Source: Prosthecobacter sp. (GTDB taxonomy: Bacteria > Verrucomicrobiota > Verrucomicrobiia > Verrucomicrobiales > Verrucomicrobiaceae). From it: 64,000 nt of DNA. A program made the position numbers and the translations under genes. Of this stretch, positions 41,603 to 51,523 are shown one piece after another; within the stretch, counting starts at the first letter, position 1, and each line of letters begins with the position of its first letter. The notes beneath the pieces were generated by a model. It was not told the origin of the DNA. It saw nothing but the letters and a program-made list of their open reading frames with translations, and did no database searches. The DNA lies in contig JABARQ010000013.1 in NCBI GenBank assembly GCA_019186985.1, positions 1-64,000 of the forward strand, written 5' to 3'.

Positions 41603-41913
41603 AAGCTTGGGAGGAGGAGTCGCAGCCGCCATGCGTTTCGCGATGGACGATAAGCGTCAGTAATGCTGGCCGGGCCATCCTGCGTCAAGATGTAATATGA
41701 GCCTTCATTCAGGGGCCGGGCGGGTCTGCCGGCCAGTGGCGGACCAGGCCTGTTTCAGCCATGATGGCTTGTGCGAGCCTGTCCGGACGCCGCGGAACCC
41801 ACCAGCGGCGGGGCGTGGTTTCCTTTGGATGTTGCGGTGAGCTGTGTTTAAAGGGTGGCTGGTGATGCCGCCGGGAGCCTTTCCCGGCATTCTTCCTGCT
41901 CCATCCTCTTTCA
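41603..41913. other. Divergent intergenic region bamA/ppc, with a weak minus-strand promoter candidate
   Basis: A 311-base gap between divergent genes. On the minus strand, TTGACG (41688-41683) is followed after 17 bases by CATTAC, a good -35 and poor -10 for a housekeeping promoter driving bamA. No convincing promoter, riboswitch or coding frame was seen for the ppc side. Frames of about 70 codons on the minus strand have no recognisable features. Confidence 0.35.
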
Positions 41914-44652
41914 ATGACCTCCACCAACCCCTTGCGGGAGCGCGGCTTCCGCCTTCTCGAAGACGATCTCCGCTTTCTGATGACGGCCTTTGCCTCGGTG
42001 CTTCACCGTGTCGGGGAGGGCGGGCTGGCCGAGCGGCTGCCCTGGATCGGGCGCTGCCAGGAGGAGGGCGGGGAGCCCAGCCGTGCGCTTGGTCAGGCGC
42101 TGTCGATCGCCTTCCAGCTTCTGAACATCGTCGAGGAGCGTGCGGCCTCCCAGACCCGCCGCCTGCGTGAGAAGGAACGCGGCCCCGAGGCCGAGCCCGG
42201 CATGTGGCCGGAGAACCTGCGTGAGATGAAGGCCCTGGGCGTGACCGAGGCGGAGCTGCTGGAGGTGCTCAGGTCGGTGCGGGTGGAGCCGGTGCTGACG
42301 GCCCATCCCACCGAGGCCAAGCGGGAGACGGTCCGTGACCTTCACCTGGAGATTTATGCCCTGATGAACAGGCATGAAAACAAGGACTACACGCCCCGTG
42401 AACAGGCGCGGATTCAGTCCCAGCTCGAGGTCCAGCTGGAGAATCTCTGGCGCACGGGTGAGATCCATGTGACGCGCCCGACGATCGACGCCGAGCTGCA
42501 GAATGCGCTGCATTACCTGCGTGAGGTGTTTCCCGAAGCCTTGTCGCGCGCCCACATCCATCTTCGGGAGGCCTGGGCGGGGGCGGGGTTTGATCCCGCC
42601 GGGGTGGATGCGCTGCCGCCGCTGATCCGTTTTGGAACCTGGATCGGCGGGGACCGGGACGGGCATCCGTTTGTCACCGCCGAGGTCACGGCAAAGGCGC
42701 TTGGGGAGCTTCGCCAAAACGCCATCAGGGTGCATCGCCGGGCCCTGGAGCAGCTTGCGCATCATTCCCCGCTGAGTTCGCTCTTTCAAAAAAGGCCGGC
42801 CTGTCTGGAGTCGTTGACCACCAGGCTGGCCCAGGAGCTTGGCGGGGACGCCAATCCGGAGGTCGTTTACATCCTCGACCGCAACAAGGAGGAGCCCTGG
42901 CGCGCCGCCGCCTATTTGATGCGGGCTCGCCTGCTGGCCGAGTTTGAGAATCCTGGCAGCCGCGGTGGTTATGCGACCCCCGAGGATCTTCTGGCGGACA
43001 TCAACGCCTACGCGGAGTCCCTGGAAAATGTGGGTGCCGGCGCCCTTGTTGTCGAATTCATCGTGCCCTTCAGGCGTCGGCTTCAGGCCTTTGGATTCCA
43101 CGGAGCGGCGCTCGACATCCGGCAAAACTCCGCCTTCCACGAGAAGGCGCTGGAGCAGTTGCTGGCGGCGGCCGGACTGCTGGGGGGCAGGCCCTGGAAG
43201 GAGTGGTCGGTTCAGGAAAAACGGGCGCTGCTGGACCGTGAGCTGACCTCGCCCCGTCCGTTTCTGGCGGCCGGCATGTCCGCAGGTCCGGAGGCGGACA
43301 CCGTCCTGGCCTGTCACCGGGTGCTGGCCGGGCACATCGCCAGGCATGGCACGGCTGGGCTGGGTGCCTTGATTGTCTCGATGACGCGCAACGTGGAGGA
43401 TCTCCTGACGGTCTACCTGCTGGCGCGCGAGGCGGGGCTGATGACCTGGGTGGACGGAGGACTCTGCTGCCCGCTGCCGGTGACGCCGCTGTTTGAAACC
43501 ATGGCGGACCTCGATGCCGGGCCGGGCATCGTCGATGAGTTTCTCCAGCATCCGGTGACGCGCCGGAGCCTCGGCGGTGGCGGGGCGGCCTTCCAGATGA
43601 TGGTGGGCTATTCCGATTCCAACAAGGACTGCGGCATCCTTGCCAGCCAGTGGGCGCTGCATCGTGCCCAGGCCGCCCTGAGCACCACCACGGCCCGGCA
43701 TGGGGTGCAGTCGGTGTTCTTTCACGGCCGCGGCGGCACGGTGGGACGTGGCGCGGGACCCACCCATTGGTTCATGGAAGCATTGCCTCAGGGATCACTG
43801 GGCGGCTGGATGCGCATGACGGAGCAGGGCGAGACCATCGCGCAAAAATACGCCCACCTTGGCTCCGCCGTTTATCACACGGAGCTGCTGATGGCCTCCG
43901 CTGCCTCCGCCACGGCAAGGCATCGTCACGGCAGGCCTGCGGATCAGTCCACCGCGCCGCTGCTTGACCGGCTGGCGAGCGACAGCCGCCTGGCCTACCG
44001 GGCGCTTCTGGAGGAGCCGGACTTCATGCGCTTCTACCGTCAGGCCACCCCCATCGACGCCCTGGAGAATGCACGCATCGGCTCCCGTCCCTCGCGTCGT
44101 ACCGGTCAGGCGACGCTTGATGACCTGCGCGCCATTCCCTGGGTGTTTTCCTGGACCCAGTCGCGCTTCTACCTGCCGGGCTGGTTTGGCGCCGGCTCCG
44201 CCTTGGAGAAGCTGAGGACCGCTTCGCCAGCCGACTTTGCGGAGATCAAGGCCAAGCTCAGGGAGTCGCCGTTCATCAGCTATGTGCTCACCAACATTGA
44301 GAGCAGCCTGGTGAGCGCCAACCCGGAACTGATGAGGCTCTATGGCGGCCTGGTGGAGGAGGAGGAAATCCGTCAGCGCTTCCTCGGCATCATCCTGGCC
44401 GAGTTCGATCGCACGCGGCGGGTGCTTGAGGAGCTGTTTGACGGCAAGTTCGCCGCCCGGCGGCCCCGGCTTGCCTACACTCTGGAGATCCGCGAGGAGC
44501 CGCTGCGTGTCCTGCATGAGCAGCAGGTGAGCCTGCTGAAAAAATGGCGTGAAAAGGTTCAGGCCGGCCGTTCGGATGCCGCCGAGGCCATGATGCCGGA
44601 CCTGCTGGTCTCCATCAATGCGCTGGCTTCAGGGCTCCGGACGACGGGCTGA
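41914..44652 (+). CDS. ppc: Phosphoenolpyruvate carboxylase
   Basis: A 912-aa enzyme making oxaloacetate from PEP and bicarbonate. Seen: '[16 protein letters not shown]' with the catalytic His, '[15 protein letters not shown]', '[14 protein letters not shown]', '[16 protein letters not shown]' with its conserved Lys, '[17 protein letters not shown]' and the allosteric-site-type C-terminus. Length matches the bacterial family (about 880-950). It is the anaplerotic route feeding the TCA cycle. The ATG at 41914 is the first in frame before the conserved N-terminus. The gene is apparently monocistronic, with the LysM gene 46 bases downstream. Confidence 0.96.
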   Translation: MTSTNPLRERGFRLLEDDLRFLMTAFASVLHRVGEGGLAERLPWIGRCQEEGGEPSRALGQALSIAFQLLNIVEERAASQTRRLREKERGPEAEPGMWPENLREMKALGVTEAELLEVLRSVRVEPVLTAHPTEAKRETVRDLHLEIYALMNRHENKDYTPREQARIQSQLEVQLENLWRTGEIHVTRPTIDAELQNALHYLREVFPEALSRAHIHLREAWAGAGFDPAGVDALPPLIRFGTWIGGDRDGHPFVTAEVTAKALGELRQNAIRVHRRALEQLAHHSPLSSLFQKRPACLESLTTRLAQELGGDANPEVVYILDRNKEEPWRAAAYLMRARLLAEFENPGSRGGYATPEDLLADINAYAESLENVGAGALVVEFIVPFRRRLQAFGFHGAALDIRQNSAFHEKALEQLLAAAGLLGGRPWKEWSVQEKRALLDRELTSPRPFLAAGMSAGPEADTVLACHRVLAGHIARHGTAGLGALIVSMTRNVEDLLTVYLLAREAGLMTWVDGGLCCPLPVTPLFETMADLDAGPGIVDEFLQHPVTRRSLGGGGAAFQMMVGYSDSNKDCGILASQWALHRAQAALSTTTARHGVQSVFFHGRGGTVGRGAGPTHWFMEALPQGSLGGWMRMTEQGETIAQKYAHLGSAVYHTELLMASAASATARHRHGRPADQSTAPLLDRLASDSRLAYRALLEEPDFMRFYRQATPIDALENARIGSRPSRRTGQATLDDLRAIPWVFSWTQSRFYLPGWFGAGSALEKLRTASPADFAEIKAKLRESPFISYVLTNIESSLVSANPELMRLYGGLVEEEEIRQRFLGIILAEFDRTRRVLEELFDGKFAARRPRLAYTLEIREEPLRVLHEQQVSLLKKWREKVQAGRSDAAEAMMPDLLVSINALASGLRTTG

Positions 44653-44698
44653 GAACAATAAGTTTGCAGCATGGCATGAACCGCAGAAACTAGCCGTG

Positions 44699-45184
44699 AT
44701 GATTTCAGCTCCCCTCCGTGCAGCCGCCGGCCTGATCCTGGCCTCCCTCCTCCTGGCTTCCTGCGGTTCCTCCCCCAGGATCAAGGGGCTGCCCAAAAAC
44801 CTGCCGCCGATCAACCTCCATGGCAGCAGCACCACGCCTTCCCACAGCATGGAGCGCAAGGACTACCCCTTCGATCCGGTGACGGGGGACTACATGCTCG
44901 CCTGGGCCTCGGAAGGCGAGCGGGCTGCCTCGGCCTCGGACATTGATTCCTGGAGCAGGTCGCATGGCGGCTCGGTCTCCCGGAGGAATCCCTCGCCGGT
45001 CAGGAAGGTCTCCTCCAAGAAGGGCACGAGCTCCCGCAGTGGCGGCTCCTACACGATCAAGCGGGGTGACACCCTCGGGGCGATCGCCCGCAAGCACGGC
45101 ACCACGGTTTCCAAGCTCAAGGCGGCGAACGGCCTGTCGTCGGACTTCATTCGTGAAGGACGGACGCTGAAGATCCCCAGGTGA
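44699..45184 (+). CDS. LysM-domain lipoprotein
   Basis: A 161-aa protein with a lipobox ending LLLASC (Cys22), a Ser/Arg-rich linker (about 70-115) and one C-terminal LysM domain: '[29 protein letters not shown]', then '[10 protein letters not shown]'. LysM binds N-acetylglucosamine in peptidoglycan, so this is an envelope protein tethered at one end by lipid and binding the wall at the other. It lies 10 bases upstream of an N-acetylmuramoyl-alanine amidase, probably in the same operon, which suggests a targeting or regulatory partner. Confidence 0.85.
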   Translation: MISAPLRAAAGLILASLLLASCGSSPRIKGLPKNLPPINLHGSSTTPSHSMERKDYPFDPVTGDYMLAWASEGERAASASDIDSWSRSHGGSVSRRNPSPVRKVSSKKGTSSRSGGSYTIKRGDTLGAIARKHGTTVSKLKAANGLSSDFIREGRTLKIPR

Positions 45185-45194
45185 CACAGAGGTC

Positions 45195-45788
45195 ATGATC
45201 TCCTGCAGGTCCGGCTTGATCCTGGTCTTCCTTGTCATCAAGGGGGCTGCCTGGGCGCTGGGCTTCAGCACCGTCGTGGTGGACGCCGGCCACGGCGGCA
45301 GGGACGGCGGCTGCGTGCATCATGGGCTGGTGGAAAAACGCCTCTGCCTGGATGTGGCCCAGCGTCTTGAAAAACATCTCAAGGCAAGGGGGCTGAAGGT
45401 CGTGATGACACGCCGCACCGATGCCTTTGTCAGCCTGGATTCCCGCATCAGCATCGCCAACCGCCAGCGCAACGCCCTGTTTGTCAGCATTCATTTCAAC
45501 GCCTCCAGGGACAGGTCGATCAGCGGCATGGAAGTCTATTATCACAGCAGCACGGGGAAGGCCGTTGCAGCCCGTCTGCTGCGCAGCATGGATCTGAACC
45601 TCAAGGGGCGGGCGCGGGGGATTTTCCGCCAGGACATCAAGGTGCTGAGGGAGACCCGGATGCCGGCCGTGCTGGTCGAGGGCGGCTATCTGAGCCACAA
45701 GACGGATGCGGCCCGCTGTGCGACGGCTTATCACCGGGAGGCCATGGCAAAAGCCGTGGCGGAGGGCATCCTGCGTTTCAGGCAATGA
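45195..45788 (+). CDS. N-acetylmuramoyl-L-alanine amidase (Amidase_3)
   Basis: A 197-aa exported zinc amidase cleaving the bond between MurNAc and the stem peptide. The signal peptide is about 1-22 (GLILVFLVIKGAAWALG). Zinc ligands fit the family: His in 'VVVDAGHGGRDGG', Glu in 'GLVEKRLCLDV', His in 'FVSIHFNAS', and catalytic Glu in 'AVLVEGGYLSH'. No cell-wall binding domain; the LysM lipoprotein upstream may supply it. The stop overlaps the YggU-like start by 4 bases. Confidence 0.92.
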   Translation: MISCRSGLILVFLVIKGAAWALGFSTVVVDAGHGGRDGGCVHHGLVEKRLCLDVAQRLEKHLKARGLKVVMTRRTDAFVSLDSRISIANRQRNALFVSIHFNASRDRSISGMEVYYHSSTGKAVAARLLRSMDLNLKGRARGIFRQDIKVLRETRMPAVLVEGGYLSHKTDAARCATAYHREAMAKAVAEGILRFRQ

Positions 45789-46069
45789 GCAGCCCGTCCT
45801 CCATGCAGCCCCTCGTCGTGCGTGTCACCCCGAATGCCCGGAAGTCGGAGATCCTGGGCTGGGGCGCCGATGAAAAGGGGCGGCCCGTCCTGATGATCAA
45901 GCTGGCGGCCCCGCCCGTGGACGGAAAGGCCAACGACGAACTGCTGCGCTTCCTGGCGAAAAGCCTGGGCTGCCCACGTTCACAGGTCCATCTGCTGCGT
46001 GGCGAGGGATCCCGGCAGAAGACGCTGGAAATCCCCGTGTCAGCCGCCGCCCTGCTTCCTGCGGTCTAA
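45785..46069 (+). CDS. DUF167/YggU family protein
   Basis: A 94-aa protein with the YggU fold signature: 'VVRVTPNARKSEILGW', 'MIKLAAPPVDGKANDELLRFLAKSLG', 'VHLLRGEGSRQKTLEI'. The family is small, cytosolic and of unknown function despite solved structures. It overlaps the amidase stop (ATGA), so it is likely the third gene of the LysM-amidase operon. The start codon of the overlap gives eight residues before the conserved strand. Confidence 0.88.
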   Translation: MSSPSSMQPLVVRVTPNARKSEILGWGADEKGRPVLMIKLAAPPVDGKANDELLRFLAKSLGCPRSQVHLLRGEGSRQKTLEIPVSAAALLPAV

Positions 46070-46168
46070 CAGTCCGCCAGGCAGGCTTTCTCCATTTGAC
46101 GCCCGGGAGGGCGCGGTCTACAAACCAAGGCCGAACAATTCTTCCCTAGAGCGGTCAAACCAGCCCTT

Positions 46169-46777
46169 ATGTATCCCGTCCGTCCCCTCTTCAGGTCCGC
46201 CATTGTCATCGCCTTCGTGGCCCTGGCAGGTGGTGTGCTTTCCGCCCCCCTGCCCGCCGATCATCCCTGCGCCGAGCTGGTGAAAAAATACCTGACCTGC
46301 GTGGTGAACCAGGACTGGAAGACGGCCGCCGCCCTGCTTCAGCCGGCCTCCCTCGAGCGCAAGCAGAAGGAGACCATCGCCATCATCAAGACCGCGCCAA
46401 CCATGACCGAGGAGCAGCAGATGCTGGAGCGCTTCGGGGTCACTGAAATCCGCGAGCTGGAAAAGCTCTCCCCCCAGGAGTTCTACATCATGGACCGTGA
46501 GGCCTGGCACAAGCGCATCAACGCCGCCGCCGACGTGACCAAGCGCAAGCAGGAGACGCTGAAGATCGACGTCCTCGGCCTCGTGGAGGAAAAGGACAAG
46601 GGCTATGTGCACGCCACCGTCCGCACCTCCCAGGAGACCCTGACCGACAGGATCGAGGAGCTCTTCCTCATTTCCTTCATCAAGCAGGACGACAAGTGGC
46701 TCATCTCCCCCGAGATGAAGGACCGCCCGATCATCACCCCTCTCGACGGCTCGGGTGAAAAGGCCGCCAAGAAATAA
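46169..46777 (+). CDS. Exported protein of unknown function
   Basis: A 202-aa protein with a signal peptide (RSAIVIAFVALAGGVLSAPL). The mature part begins 'DHPCAELVKKYLTCVVNQDWKTAAALLQPASLE', helix-rich and resembling the SnoaL/NTF2-like 'one copy of a changing load' pattern seen in DUF4878-like proteins. It ends in a beta strand 'FIKQDDKWLISPEMKDRPI' that fits the same fold (W-x-I). A Lys-rich tail follows. No enzymatic residues were recognised. A strong intrinsic terminator lies 25 bases past the stop. Confidence 0.65.
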   Translation: MYPVRPLFRSAIVIAFVALAGGVLSAPLPADHPCAELVKKYLTCVVNQDWKTAAALLQPASLERKQKETIAIIKTAPTMTEEQQMLERFGVTEIRELEKLSPQEFYIMDREAWHKRINAAADVTKRKQETLKIDVLGLVEEKDKGYVHATVRTSQETLTDRIEELFLISFIKQDDKWLISPEMKDRPIITPLDGSGEKAAKK

Positions 46778-46801
46778 TCCGGCGACCCATCTTTCCAGAA
46801 C

Positions 46802-46834
46802 AGGCGGAGACCTCGGTGTCTCCGCCTTTTTTTG
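46802..46834 (+). terminator. Intrinsic terminator
   Basis: AGGCGGAGAC (46802-46811) pairs with GTCTCCGCCT (46818-46827) around CTCGGT, followed by a run of T to 46833. It terminates the exported-protein gene ending at 46777. Confidence 0.9.
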
Positions 46835-46956
46835 TAGAGCCGCATAACTTCCGTGTTCGGCATTCCGTGTTGTGAAACCCGTTCACGCGCCGCCGCGACG
46901 ATTCTCCGAGAGGAGTGATCATATTGGAGAACCTTTTTTGTTTGGGCACCTCCCGG

Positions 46957-46981
46957 AAACATCTTTCTGATGAAGATGTTT
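46957..46981 (-). terminator. AT-rich hairpin directly after tRNA-Glu
   Basis: AAACATCTT (46957-46965) and AAGATGTTT (46973-46981) form a perfect 9-bp stem with a 7-base loop. On the minus strand it begins one base beyond the tRNA CCA. There is no long U-tract after it, so it may be a weak terminator or a 3'-processing structure. Confidence 0.45.
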
Positions 46982-47056
46982 TGGCGACCCCTACGAGAAT
47001 CGAACTCGTGTCGCATCCGTGAAAGGGATGTGTCCTAACCGCTAGACGAAGGGGTC
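46982..47056 (-). tRNA. tRNA-Glu (anticodon TTC)
   Basis: The minus strand folds as a complete cloverleaf: acceptor GACCCCT/AGGGGTC, D arm with 'TCTAGCGGTTAGGA', anticodon stem CATCC/GGATG around loop CTTTCAC (anticodon TTC), and T arm with GTTCGATTC. Discriminator G and an encoded CCA end at 46982. It decodes GAA/GAG. Confidence 0.96.
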
Positions 47057-47221
47057 ATGCTCAGATTGAGCGGGCGATGAGAGTGTCGCTAAAATCTGAT
47101 TCTGCAAGGGAAAAAATGCCTGGCTTGCCAGGAATCTCCATTTTGTCCCTGCTGGGTGAAGCGAGCCATGCTTGCCCCAGGCTTGGCGACCCGGGTATTT
47201 TGCGGCAAAGACTCCCCCACC

Positions 47222-48721
47222 ATGAGCATCTCCATCGAAGAACTCCAGGCCTCGCTGCAGGCCGTGCAGGAAGAACTGCGGCAGGTCCGTGATCGTCTGC
47301 GGGAGCTGGAGCAGGCCGTGTCCGTGCAGTCGGATGATCAGGGCGTTCAGCGTGTTCGGGTGCAATGCACGGAGCTGGTGGTCCGGCCTGCCTCGGAGCC
47401 GGGCGGGGTTTCCCTGCGCCTGGGGGTTTCCCAGGAGGGTGGTTTTCTGCGCCTTCACCGTCCCGGCGACGACCGGGTGGCTGCGGAACTCGGCCTTGAT
47501 GAGGAAGGCGGGCCGCAGATGACCTTCCGGGGCCTGGACCAGGAGCCGAGGCTTGGCTTCTTCACCCGGGAGGACTGCGGGTTTCTGGTGGCGCATGGAC
47601 CTGAAGGTCGGCCGGGCGTTCTGGTGCGCGCCCAGCCCCGGGGGGGATCGGTGGCGGTGCTGCAGCAGGACGGGCGCTCCCGTGGCGTGCTGATTCATGA
47701 TGACGGCGAGGCTCATGAGGATGGCACGGTCACGCCGCCGAGCACCGAGCTGGTCCTCTCAGACGACAACCTGTACGCTCTGGCCAAGATCGGCGCGGAT
47801 GCGGAGGGTGGCATGCTCACCCTGGGGCCGCCGGGACAGCCGGATGCGCTTGCGATGGTGGCCCGTGGCGACGGCCCGGCGCTCATGCTGCACAGCCCCT
47901 CCGAGCTGCAAAGCATCTCCATGATGGCCCTGGAGGGTTCGGCGCAGATCAGCGTGCATGAGGGAAAGGCTCCGGGTGCAGGCTTTGAAGCCTCGCTGGC
48001 ATCCGGGGATGAAGGCAGCAGCTTTTCCCTGCGTGGCGAAAATTCGGAAAAGGCCGTCGACATCTCGTCGCTGGATGTGGCCAGCAGCATCACCCTGCAT
48101 GATGCCGAAGGCGAGGTGCGGGTCATGCTCGCCCATCATCATGGCAGCCACTCCGCGTTGACGCTCCAGGCCGTGGGGGAGGAGGATGGGTTCAGGGCCA
48201 TCGCCAGCACCGAGGTTTCATCGCTGGAGCTGATCTCGCCGGAGAACCCTGAAACGAAGCTGCTGTCCGCCGTCACGGCGGAAAAGCCGGTGGTGGTTTT
48301 GCAGAAGCAGCAGCGTCCCCTGCTGATGTTTGGCGAGGGCGAGCAAGGCGGGATCTTCTGCGCCTATGGCAGCGCCTCGGCGCAGGCGGGCATCGCCGCC
48401 TTGTCCGGCGGACCGCTGGCCGGTTCGGTTCTGCTTTCCTCCGCCGATGGCACGCCTCTGCTGAGCCTGGACGCCACGGACCATGGCGGACGCCTCCTCA
48501 TCAACAATGACCTGGGCTTCCAGCGTGTCGCCCTGGGCGTGCATCAGGAGTCGGGAGGCCTGCATCTGAACAACACGGGCAGCGTCGGCGTGCAGGCGGT
48601 GGCCACTCCGGCAGGCGGGCGGGTCATCGTCAACGACCCCGAGGGCGGCGTCACGGCTTCCTTGCCTGATGACCTGGGCGACGGTCCGTCGGACTGGGAC
48701 CAGCCACCGGAGCGCCTGTAA
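47222..48721 (+). CDS. Acidic beta-repeat protein with N-terminal coiled coil, unknown function
   Basis: A 499-aa protein from the ATG at 47222; an upstream in-frame start at 47156 overlaps noncoding sequence near the tRNA. Residues 1-38 are a coiled coil ('LQASLQAVQEELRQVRDRLRELEQ'). The rest is a continuous series of short beta segments, often 'G..L.L....G...A.L...EGG', without signal peptide, TM, Cys clusters or catalytic motifs. The composition is very acidic and glycine-rich. This recalls beta-helix or tail-fibre-like architectures, but no family was recognised. It sits 13 bases before the histidine kinase gene, suggesting co-expression. Confidence 0.7.
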   Translation: MSISIEELQASLQAVQEELRQVRDRLRELEQAVSVQSDDQGVQRVRVQCTELVVRPASEPGGVSLRLGVSQEGGFLRLHRPGDDRVAAELGLDEEGGPQMTFRGLDQEPRLGFFTREDCGFLVAHGPEGRPGVLVRAQPRGGSVAVLQQDGRSRGVLIHDDGEAHEDGTVTPPSTELVLSDDNLYALAKIGADAEGGMLTLGPPGQPDALAMVARGDGPALMLHSPSELQSISMMALEGSAQISVHEGKAPGAGFEASLASGDEGSSFSLRGENSEKAVDISSLDVASSITLHDAEGEVRVMLAHHHGSHSALTLQAVGEEDGFRAIASTEVSSLELISPENPETKLLSAVTAEKPVVVLQKQQRPLLMFGEGEQGGIFCAYGSASAQAGIAALSGGPLAGSVLLSSADGTPLLSLDATDHGGRLLINNDLGFQRVALGVHQESGGLHLNNTGSVGVQAVATPAGGRVIVNDPEGGVTASLPDDLGDGPSDWDQPPERL

Positions 48722-48734
48722 CAGGAGGGAAGCC

Positions 48735-50786
48735 ATGATTTCTCGCGCCTGCCTTCTTTTGCTCGCCTGCTGCGGCCTGGCCGCCGCTCAGGACGTTCTC
48801 ACCCGGGCCGTTGACATCCGCATGCTGCCTTACGAGCGCAGCCTGGAGAAGCTGCCTGTGGACCTGACGGCCACGGTCGGCTTTGTCGAAAGCGGTGGCA
48901 CGGCGTTTGTGCAGGACTCAACCTCCGGCACGCATCTGCATTTCAAGCCGCCGCGCGAAGGCCTCAGGGTGGGGGACAAAATCCGGGTGAAGGGCACGAC
49001 CACCGCCGGCCTTTATTTTCCAGGCGTCGATGTGCTCGAAATGCAGATGATCGGCCACGAGCCGCCGCCGCCGGGCGTCAACGCCGCTTACGATGACCTG
49101 GCCTCGGGCCGTTTTCATTACCAGCGTGTCCTGGTGGAAGGCGTGGGACGCACGCTGTCGCCCCTGGATGAAAACCGCTCGCTGCTGCGTCTGGCGATGG
49201 GTGACCGGGTGATCGAGGTTCGTGTCGATGCACCGCTGGACTCGGCTCCTGCAATCCTCGACGCGGGGCTGCAAATCACCGCCCTCGCTGCCGGTGGCAT
49301 CAACGACCGCAGGCAGCTGGTGTTCCCCTACCTGCGCGTGACGGACTGGAGCGACGTGCTTGTGATGCGTGCCGCAAGCCCGGCCGACCAGCTTCCGTTC
49401 ACGCCGGTCGCCACCCTGCTGCGCTTTGGCGCCGTCGACGCCTCCCATCACCGGGTGCGCATCCAGGGCACGGTGCTTGCCGCCTTTGCGGACGGCAGGG
49501 TTTATCTCCGCGATTCCCAGCCTCCGGTGCTGACGGAGGAGGCGCGCAAAGCAGCGCCCGCCCGCCCGCCGCAGTCGCCCTCCATCGCCATTCGTCTCAG
49601 CTCGCCGGTGAACCTGGTGCCGGGGCATCAGGCGGACATCACCGGTTTTCCGGTCATGGCCGGATTCAGCGCCTCTCTGGCGGACGCCCAGGTGCTGGCG
49701 ACGACGCCGGGGCCTCCTGCCATCGTCGCGGAAGTGGGTCTGGCAGGTTTTCAGGATGGCTCCCATGATGCGGACCTGATCCGGCTCAACACGCCGGCCG
49801 TGCTTGATGACTTCTTCCGCACGGCTGACGGTCATGAACTGAGGTTTTCCATCGGCGGCATCCCCCTGCGCGCCTTCCTGCTTGGCGGGGCCAGGCCTGA
49901 GCTTGAACTGGGATCCTCATGCCAGCTCACCGGTGTCTGCCTGGTCGAGTCCTCCACGGACAGGGGCTTCCGCTCCCAGCCTGAACGCGCCTCGCTGCTG
50001 CTGCGTGATCGTGATGACATCCGCATTCTTGGTTCGGCGCCCTTCTGGAACGCCCGCAGGCTGGTGGCCGCCATCGCCGTCCTCGCGGGCATCATCCTTG
50101 TGTCCCTGGTCTGGATCAGCCAGCAGCGGCGCCAGATCGCCCGGCTTCAGTCCAGGATCATCCACCAGGCCACGCTGGATGAACGTCAGCGCATCGCCCG
50201 TGAGTTCCACGACACGCTCGAGCAGGAGCTGGCCGGCCTTTCTTTGCGCCTCGACGCCGCCGCCACGCGTCCCCTGGAGGACAAGGCGCGGGTTCTCCTC
50301 GAAACTTCGCGCAGCCTCGTGTCACGCATTCAGGGCGAGGCGCGCAACCTGGTCTCCGACCTTCGCGACACCAGCTTTCCGGCCACGCTTCCGGAGGCCC
50401 TGGAGGTGCTCGCCAGCCGTGCGCGCGACCATTTTCAAAACGTCACGCTGGAGGTGACGCCGGCGCCGTTGCCGCTGCCTCCCCACGTGGTTCACCATCT
50501 GCGCATGATCGCCCAGGAGGCCGTCACCAACGCCCTCAAGCATGCGCAGGCCTCCACCATCACGCTCGGCGTGTCCCTGGACGAACGCTTTCTCACCCTG
50601 CGAGTGAAGGACGATGGCCGGGGCTTTGCCGCCACGGATGAAACCCACGGCCTGCCCGGGCACTTCGGCTGCGTCGGCATCCGCGAGCGCTGCCGCAAGA
50701 TCGGCGCGGAGGTGGAATGGCAAAGTTCTCCGGGCAAGGGCGCCTGCGTCGTGGTAAGGCTGCCGCTCAACTCCTTGAAAGCCTGA
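48735..50786 (+). CDS. Membrane sensor histidine kinase (NarL/DesK-type, HisKA_3)
   Basis: A 683-aa protein with AGGAGG seven bases before the ATG at 48735. Signal peptide (about 1-18), a large periplasmic region (20-440) made of OB-like beta modules ('GGTAFVQDSTSGTHLHF...RVGDKIRVKGTT', 'RVRIQGTVLAAFADGRVYLRDSQ'), and one TM helix ('LVAAIAVLAGIILVSLVWI', about 448-466). HisKA_3 dimerisation domain with phospho-accepting His in 'ERQRIAREFHDTLEQELAG', then HATPase with 'IAQEAVTNALKHAQAS', 'VKDDGRGF' and 'GHFGCVGIRERC'. It phosphorylates the response regulator encoded 5 bases downstream. Ligand unknown. Confidence 0.9.
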   Translation: MISRACLLLLACCGLAAAQDVLTRAVDIRMLPYERSLEKLPVDLTATVGFVESGGTAFVQDSTSGTHLHFKPPREGLRVGDKIRVKGTTTAGLYFPGVDVLEMQMIGHEPPPPGVNAAYDDLASGRFHYQRVLVEGVGRTLSPLDENRSLLRLAMGDRVIEVRVDAPLDSAPAILDAGLQITALAAGGINDRRQLVFPYLRVTDWSDVLVMRAASPADQLPFTPVATLLRFGAVDASHHRVRIQGTVLAAFADGRVYLRDSQPPVLTEEARKAAPARPPQSPSIAIRLSSPVNLVPGHQADITGFPVMAGFSASLADAQVLATTPGPPAIVAEVGLAGFQDGSHDADLIRLNTPAVLDDFFRTADGHELRFSIGGIPLRAFLLGGARPELELGSSCQLTGVCLVESSTDRGFRSQPERASLLLRDRDDIRILGSAPFWNARRLVAAIAVLAGIILVSLVWISQQRRQIARLQSRIIHQATLDERQRIAREFHDTLEQELAGLSLRLDAAATRPLEDKARVLLETSRSLVSRIQGEARNLVSDLRDTSFPATLPEALEVLASRARDHFQNVTLEVTPAPLPLPPHVVHHLRMIAQEAVTNALKHAQASTITLGVSLDERFLTLRVKDDGRGFAATDETHGLPGHFGCVGIRERCRKIGAEVEWQSSPGKGACVVVRLPLNSLKA

Positions 50787-50791
50787 ACGCC

Positions 50792-51418
50792 GTGCCGCCT
50801 CCCGTCATCAAGATCCTGCTCATCGACGATCACTTCGTGGTCCGCAGCGGGCTGGTCGCCTCCCTGGAGCTGGAGGATGACATGAAGGTCGTGGGTGAAT
50901 CCGACCGGGGGGAGGAGGTCGTGGCGCTCTTCGCCCGCTGGCAGCCGGACATCGTGGTCATGGACCTCCAGCTTCCTGGCGTCAGTGGCATCGAGGCCAC
51001 TTCCGAGCTTCTCAAGGTGCATCCCGACGCGCATGTGCTGATCTTCTCCACCTTCGCCAGGGATGAGGAGATCCAGGCCGCACTGCGTGCCGGCGCCCTC
51101 GGCTACCTTCAGAAAAGCTCGTCCCGCGACGACCTGCTCGCCGCCATCCGCACGGTGGCGCGTGGCGGGCAGAGCCTGCCTCCCGCCATTGCCCAGCGAC
51201 TGAGGAACCGGCTCGCCGAACCAGAAATCACGCCCCGTGAACGCGAGATCCTGGCGCTGGTCGCCCAGGGCAACTCCAACAAGGTCATCGCCGCCGGCCT
51301 CGGCATCTCGGAGGACACCGTCAAGCAGCACGTCAGCCGCATCCTGACCAAGCTGAAGGTGAACGACCGCGCCCAGGCCACGGCGGAGGCGATCCGGCGC
51401 GGGCTGGTGCGGCTGTGA
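50792..51418 (+). CDS. NarL/FixJ-family response regulator
   Basis: A 208-aa regulator starting at a GTG at 50792 (VPPPVIKILLIDDH), five bases after the kinase stop; a longer frame from 50717 lies inside the kinase and is unlikely. Receiver domain with acidic pocket 'LIDDH', phospho-acceptor Asp in 'IVVMDLQLPGVSG', Thr in 'IFSTFARDE' and Lys in 'YLQKSSS'. C-terminal LuxR-type HTH: 'ITPREREILALVAQGNSNKVIAAGLGISEDTVKQHVSRIL'. It forms a two-component pair with the kinase; targets unknown, but the adjacent DUF1553 operon is a candidate. Confidence 0.93.
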   Translation: MPPPVIKILLIDDHFVVRSGLVASLELEDDMKVVGESDRGEEVVALFARWQPDIVVMDLQLPGVSGIEATSELLKVHPDAHVLIFSTFARDEEIQAALRAGALGYLQKSSSRDDLLAAIRTVARGGQSLPPAIAQRLRNRLAEPEITPREREILALVAQGNSNKVIAAGLGISEDTVKQHVSRILTKLKVNDRAQATAEAIRRGLVRL

Positions 51419-51523
51419 GAGAATCAGCCAGTCCGCCGTCTGAAAACACCATGGAGACGTGGATTGACCCTGGGCAGGGTGAACGTAGTTCTGCTTGCTG
51501 CACCGTTTGTGCAGACCTTCGCC

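Noticed and set aside
41911-43767. 618-codon minus-strand frame opposite ppc
   Set aside because: Shadow of a strongly supported PEP carboxylase gene; composition is Arg/His/Gly-rich junk typical of antisense GC-rich frames.
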